Both the position numbers and the translations under genes were made by a program. Shown here piece after piece: positions 59,826 to 64,000 of a DNA stretch of 64,000 nt; position 1 is the first letter of the stretch, and the number at the start of each line of letters is the position of its first letter. Source of the stretch: Oscheius onirici (lineage: Eukaryota > Nematoda > Chromadorea > Rhabditida > Rhabditidae); contig OW051472.1 of the NCBI GenBank assembly GCA_932521025.1, positions 6,634,001 through 6,698,000 of the forward strand, read 5' to 3'. A model generated the notes under the pieces. The model had not been told where the DNA came from. It did no database searches and saw only the letters and a program-made list of their open reading frames with translations.

Positions 59826-60675
59826 AAAGCGTTCGGAAATCTCGTATCAAGATCTTCTATCTAGTCAGTTATTTTTGCTATTCTTGTCTGATTACTTTGT
59901 TGTTGTTATGAATTTTTGTTATTGAAAATTTTATTGCTAAACAGATGGGTTTTTCGAGGCGAGAAAGAGACTGATCCGTAGGTTGCGTTCAAGAAAGAGC
60001 CGACTACGGCGAAAACATCCTCCCAATAACAGAAGAGTAGACGAGAAGAAAGCACAAAAGAGTCGGGAGTGTTGTTAGCAAAACAGTCTATGCGCTCTGT
60101 CAAGGCGAGTTTGTTTTTCGCTTAGTGCACAAACGTACTCTAGAGGTCAGGTGAGAGCCGCTTCTTTTCGCGCCAAATTATGCAACTCAAAACTGTACCA
60201 TAGTTCCACATTATTTGTTCCATTTTTCGATCCTAGGTACAGTACAATTTTCTATCAAACTGACTAGTTTCAAAGACTTCAAAGAGCCGTAGGTTATGCT
60301 CTTTCTGATCTGAAATATGGGTGCAAAATTGTCCTTTATACATGGCACATGGCCTGTTGGAAAAAGAGTGCGTGTCAGGCGATACTATCCTGCAATTAAC
60401 AACCCTTTATCGATTGAGGATAACTGCTTTTGGCGTCTCCTGGTATCTCTCTACCTGTATCGCCACTTCATCGTTAAATTATCCTAACTTCTCCACCAGA
60501 AGAGTTTTTTTTTGAAAGGGTTCTGAAAAATATTGAAGGTGTTGTCTTAAATACCTGTCCTCCAGCTTTGGTCTCACCTGAAAGAGTTTCCGCATCGCTT
60601 TACTCTCCTACAAAAAGCTATTGATTCTCATTCAGTTTTGTGCTCCCAAATCGACGTTCTACTCTTCGCTTCCAG
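59826..60675. other. intergenic; open alternate frame near the left edge
   Basis: An alternative frame through the last exons of the zinc-finger gene continues past its stop via a possible intron (59869-59943) to an Arg-rich segment ending near 60078. The rest shows no gene. GCTTCCAG directly precedes the histone ATG. Confidence 0.3.
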
Positions 60676-61317
60676 ATGGCTCGAACTCCCCCTCCTCCAC
60701 CTCGTCAACGACCTGTTGGCCTCGCCCGTCAGACGGCTCGAAAGTCTAATGTTAACCGTAACCATCAGGCACAGCACCGACCGGATAATGTCCGAAACCA
60801 GCCTGTTAGCAATAGAAGGAGGCACAGAACACGTCCAGGCAAGTGCACAAACTGAAGAGAGAATGAAAATATACTTATAGGTGTTGCAGCTCTGCGGGAG
60901 ATTCGCCGGTACCAGAAAAGTTGATCCCGCGTCTGCCGTTCCAGAGACTCGTCAGGGAAATCACCCAGAATGCCACCGATATAAACAGACTGACAATGGG
61001 CGGAACAAGTAGTGATGATATCAGATGGCAAAGTGTAGCGCTGGAGTGTCTTCAGGTATGTATCTATATTTTTATCAGGACTAATGGAAATACCCTTATC
61101 TTAATTCATTTGAGTCACATCACTAGACGATTTTTAGCTTGACAAGTTTTTCAGTCGAGTTCATTACCTCCCTATTTAGGAAGCTACTGAAACCTACCTG
61201 GTTTGTCTTCTGGAGGACGCCAATCTTTGTGCCATCCATGCCAAACGAGTCACCATCATGCCCCATGACATCGCTCTTGTTCGTCGTCTACAACGTCCCC
61301 ATGAGGCGGGGCACTGA
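60676..61317 (+). CDS. divergent centromere-type histone H3 (CENP-A/HCP-3-like), with one frame break
   Basis: Exon 1 60676-60838 begins [20 protein letters not shown] and continues ARKS; the H3 tail start (ART) and the QTARKS block are both present, split by a Pro-rich insert. It ends RTRPG. Intron 60839-60880 has a GC donor (AG|GCAAGT). Exon 2 (60881-61055) gives [13 protein letters not shown] (the alpha-N helix, near identical to H3), then [10 protein letters not shown], a loop 1 about 12 residues longer than in canonical H3 ([20 protein letters not shown]), and QSVALECLQ. Exon 3 (61180-61317) reads [37 protein letters not shown] and ends PHEAGH. Unlike H3 it lacks the K56-region ELL(I)RRA context and the usual GERA end. 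Long loop 1 and divergent tail are CENP-A traits. Between YQKS and LPFQ the frame shifts (about 60916-60923), so the copy is either a pseudogene or carries a sequence error. Confidence 0.82.
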
Positions 61318-61920
61318 TTTCTTTTACTATAGCTGATTAAAACGGGTACCAATAAAGATTAAACGTAAATTTTTGACAATGATCGAGGGTGGCCGCAAGT
61401 CTCTTTCCTAATACTGTCCATTATTATGCCCAGCTAAGACTAAGCCATGCCTCCAGAATGTTTCTTCCATCATTCTGAGACCAAATTGGAATAAGGTCAT
61501 CTCCCACTAGAATCTGGACATTCTAATTGATTGCGAAAGAGAGCACGTCACAGCTGTCGGTAGTCACGAAGCCTCAGAGATTTGAGTGCTACTGACAGAG
61601 TTTGTTCAGTAGATAATACTGTTCTTGACTCTCTCGCTCTGACCCAAAATGGTCTACAGTACCATGGAGCATATATGTTCGTTCTTCAGAACCTAATTCG
61701 CCGAAGTACTTTCCGTCGAGATTACTAGAAGACATTATTCCCCTTTTTTCCGTCAAGTTTATTCTTAATCTCATTTTCACCTTTTGGTTCCATTTCGAAG
61801 ATTTTTTTCTGTTCCCGATGGTACCAGTTTCCTTAAAAGCGCTCCTTCGATATGCTGCTTTTCCATGCCGCTTTCCGACCAAGAGACACTCGGCTTTCCT
61901 CCTCCTCTCATATCAAAATC
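61318..61920. other. 3' region of the histone gene and upstream region of the next gene
   Basis: AATAAA at 61351 serves the histone gene, implying a polyadenylated histone transcript; I saw no replication-type stem-loop near the stop. Nothing else recognised. Confidence 0.45.
61351..61356 (+). terminator. poly(A) signal of the CENP-A-like gene
   Basis: AATAAA 34 nt after the stop codon. Confidence 0.55.
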
Positions 61921-62294
61921 ATGGACAACGACTGGATCATCGAGGAAATCCGTCGTCAAGAGGATGAAGACGCTTATAGAAACAAAATCGGCCTGCCGAC
62001 GCTGGATGCCGCGGAACCGGACTGGCTCGAAATGTACCGAATTCTCAGTCAATCTGTCCGGTTTCCAATTAACACGGGAGGAACCAAGACGAATCTGAAG
62101 AAGGTCGGCAAGATTCCTTTCGAGGTTGGTTCATGTTCTGGCACAAAAATAACTTCTTTTAGGACGAAAAGCCCAAAAAGACGAAAAAGAAGAGAGCGGT
62201 GGCGATGAAGCGCGGCCCGAACGATCCTCCAATTGCACAGCGGTCCGGAGCTGTCTGGGTGAACGGAAGACCGAAGGCGATCTGGGATGAATAA
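61921..62294 (+). CDS. small basic protein of unknown function
   Basis: Two exons, about 111 residues. It begins MDNDWIIEEIRRQEDEDAYR with an acidic helix, then GLPTLDAAEPDWLEMYRILS. After an intron of about 36-40 nt (near 62125-62162) comes a Lys-rich patch (DEKPKKTKKKRAVAMKRGPN) and the ending SGAVWVNGRPKAIWDE. Alternating acidic and basic blocks suggest a nuclear or nucleolar partner protein, which is inference. An AATAAA lies at 62312. I know no family for it. Confidence 0.65.
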
Positions 62295-62311
62295 CTTGTA
62301 GTCGTGTGCAG

Positions 62312-62317
62312 AATAAA
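62312..62317 (+). terminator. poly(A) signal of the 61921 gene
   Basis: AATAAA 18 nt downstream of the stop codon, within the 3' region shared with the convergent NADAR gene. Confidence 0.55.
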
Positions 62318-62344
62318 GTTTAGCTGTATCAACGGGTTTATTTT

Positions 62345-64000
62345 CTAATATAAATAATACCAGCAAAAAGATAACCGTATTTTGTAACTCGTAATTGCGA
62401 ACCTGACAAAATTATTAACGTCTTCTCTTGAAAAGGGGGAATCGGTAGCGTCTTCTGTGCTCCGGGCTTGGAATTCTTCTGCGACGTTTCGGACTAGGCG
62501 AACGACTTCTTGTCCGTTTTCTGCTATTTTTCTAAATCGAGCAGTTAGTGTAAAATTGCTAGGAAAAGACATACGTGCTCCTCATTATCGCTGCTGGAAC
62601 TTCCAGAACTTTCTGTAGACCGGAAGGAGCGAGGAAGATTGTCGTCAGTCCACTTGATCGGCTCCCTCTTGACCACCGGCTTTTCCACTTCTTTCTTTTC
62701 TTCCTTTGGCTCGGAGCTGTTTTTCGATTCATTATTCTCTTTCTTATTCTTCTCCGGAGTCGTTTTCAAATCAGCAGCAACAGAAGAGATGTCTTCACTG
62801 GGACGTCGAAAGCTCTGCAAAGAACGAAATTTGCGAGAAACGTTCAAATATTTCGGATCTTGCATTCAGTCGCTTACCTTATTAACAGGACACCTGCGCG
62901 GAGTACTCGGAGAACGAGGACGATAGCTCTTCACCGAAGATCCGCCGACTTTTTCCACTTTCCGCTGAGCATCAGCCGGCGTTTCGTCCTTCTTCTCGGA
63001 GTCCTTTCCTCTCAACTCGTGCACCTTCTCTACCGTCTTGTTGGGATCAGTCTCGTAAGAATCTCGTCTGGAACGAGGCCGGATTTGAGAGGAGGGACGT
63101 GAGAGGCTCTGGGACGAGTTCTGAGAGATCCTTTGTAAACGAGAGTGAATAATCCTGACCTTTTCATTATGCGATCTCCTCAGGGGACTCGGAGAACGAC
63201 GATGATTGCTGCTCTGAGAAGATCCTACCTTGACGATCGTTGAAACCACAGCCTTTTCAGGAGAGGAATCCGGAGTTTTTTCCCGTCTCATTCTTGATGG
63301 CGGAGTCTCTTTCCTGTACCTTTTAGAAGGCTCCGAATGGAACGATATACGCGGATGTTTTCTGGCATGCGGAGGAGTGGGACTTCGGCTATGGAGGCGT
63401 CGTCTTGGCCTATCAACACTGTAGATACGCGTGCCTGGAAGAAGTGTTAGATGTGTTCGATAGGAAATATATACCGGAAATGGATGTGAATTCAGGACGG
63501 GGAAAACTCATATAGCTCCGTTCCGGACTGTAGCGGCAATGCTTTTCAAAGTATTTGATCGCGTCCTCCGGCGTTTTCAGCTCTTCTGCCTGTTGCCGAT
63601 CGTCTCTGAAATATGAAGTTAAAACGGTTCGAGCATTCCATATCGACATGCTACGAACTGACGTCGTTGGGGCATCAGCGTGCTCACGGCACAAATTGTA
63701 CATACACACAGACGGAGAACAAGTTGAATGAATGAGAATCACCTGAACTTTTTTTTCTTCCAGAGCTTTTCCCTCAGTTTGGTCATCAACTTTCCGAGCT
63801 TGTTCCCTCCGTTCCAGAGCTTTGGGTTCTGAGCTTCGGGAGCATCAATCGGCAGCCCGATCCCCCAGATTCGGTCCATCGGAGAGCACTCGACTAGTTC
63901 GGAGCCATGCGTGGCGAATAGCAGCTGTCGGAGATCTTCATTCATACTGAACTTGGCCTTCAGGGCCGTCTTCATGACATTCTCAGAGATGTCGTCCCAT
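62345..64000 (-). CDS. NADAR (YbiA/DUF1768) domain protein with Ser/Arg-rich tail (5' end outside window)
   Basis: The rightmost segment encodes [40 protein letters not shown] and [19 protein letters not shown]. These match the second half of the NADAR fold (ALxxKFxQ, L..T....ELVE.SP.D.xWGIG, G.N.LGKxLM.vRe). Bacterial YbiA is linked to riboflavin intermediates, and other NADAR members remove ADP-ribose from DNA bases. Downstream exons encode [19 protein letters not shown], then several hundred residues rich in SR, RS, SP and K/E ([43 protein letters not shown]), as in splicing-associated proteins. The C-terminus ([19 protein letters not shown] ..) is helical. The N-terminal half of NADAR is beyond position 64000. 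Confidence 0.8.

Noticed and set aside
60884..60963. A 36-nt intron (GTACCAG..TTCCAG) as explanation of the histone frame break
   Set aside because: Removing it puts the following FQRLVREI codons in the wrong phase and meets a stop.
1..64000. CRISPR arrays, bacterial operons, phage or plasmid genes
   Set aside because: The sequence is spliced eukaryotic DNA throughout; no regularly spaced repeats or prokaryotic gene layout are seen.

Overview
The window is nuclear DNA from a nematode. Genes are broken by many short introns (mostly about 35-60 nt, GT/AG, acceptor TTTCAG-like), and several start codons sit immediately behind a TTTCAG or TTTAG acceptor, as expected for spliced-leader trans-splicing. 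Nematode-specific families are present: an FLP-18 neuropeptide precursor, Srh/Sri-type chemoreceptors, and an IDH beta subunit almost superimposable on C. elegans IDHB-1. Gene order is not that of C. elegans as a whole, so I infer a rhabditid-type nematode and cannot name the species.

Layout. 1-2345 (+): 3' part of a RASEF-type Rab GTPase. 2566-9652 (-): CNNM metal-transport protein with alternative 3' and possibly 5' exons. 9653-16870: about 7 kb without a convincing gene, holding a Tc1/mariner-like MITE. 16871-18518 (+): flp-18 precursor, convergent with an M13 (neprilysin) peptidase at 18755-21820 (-). 23219-29865 (+): three tandem chemoreceptors. 30272-31495 (+): GT31-type glycosyltransferase. 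31818-33686 (-): a chemoreceptor of another class. 34070-38984 (+): an acidic protein of unknown function and a C2H2 protein. 39104-40871 (-): dehydrodolichyl diphosphate synthase. 41063-42872 (-): USP14. 44128-45510: a DNA transposon with long subterminal repeats. 45594-48099 (-): an unknown multi-pass membrane protein. 49157-50977 (+): idhb-1. 51647-58172 (+): sym-4 (WDR44), mrps-14 and vha-20 (ATP6AP2), spaced like an operon. 58524-59825 (+): a five-finger C2H2 protein. 60676-61317 (+): a divergent centromere-type histone H3 with one frame break. 61921-62294 (+): a small unknown protein. 62345-64000 (-): a NADAR-domain protein with a long Ser/Arg tail, running off the window.

The points of most interest are the CENP-A-like histone, whose tail keeps the ends of the H3 ARTKQTARKS motif but splits them with a proline-rich insert; four GC-AG introns, three of them in conserved or family-alignable genes; the minimal ATP6AP2; the NADAR/SR fusion; and several fold-back elements in introns, one carrying a tRNA-like Pol III promoter. 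Exon models were built by hand from splice sites, reading phase and remembered family alignments; no search was run.
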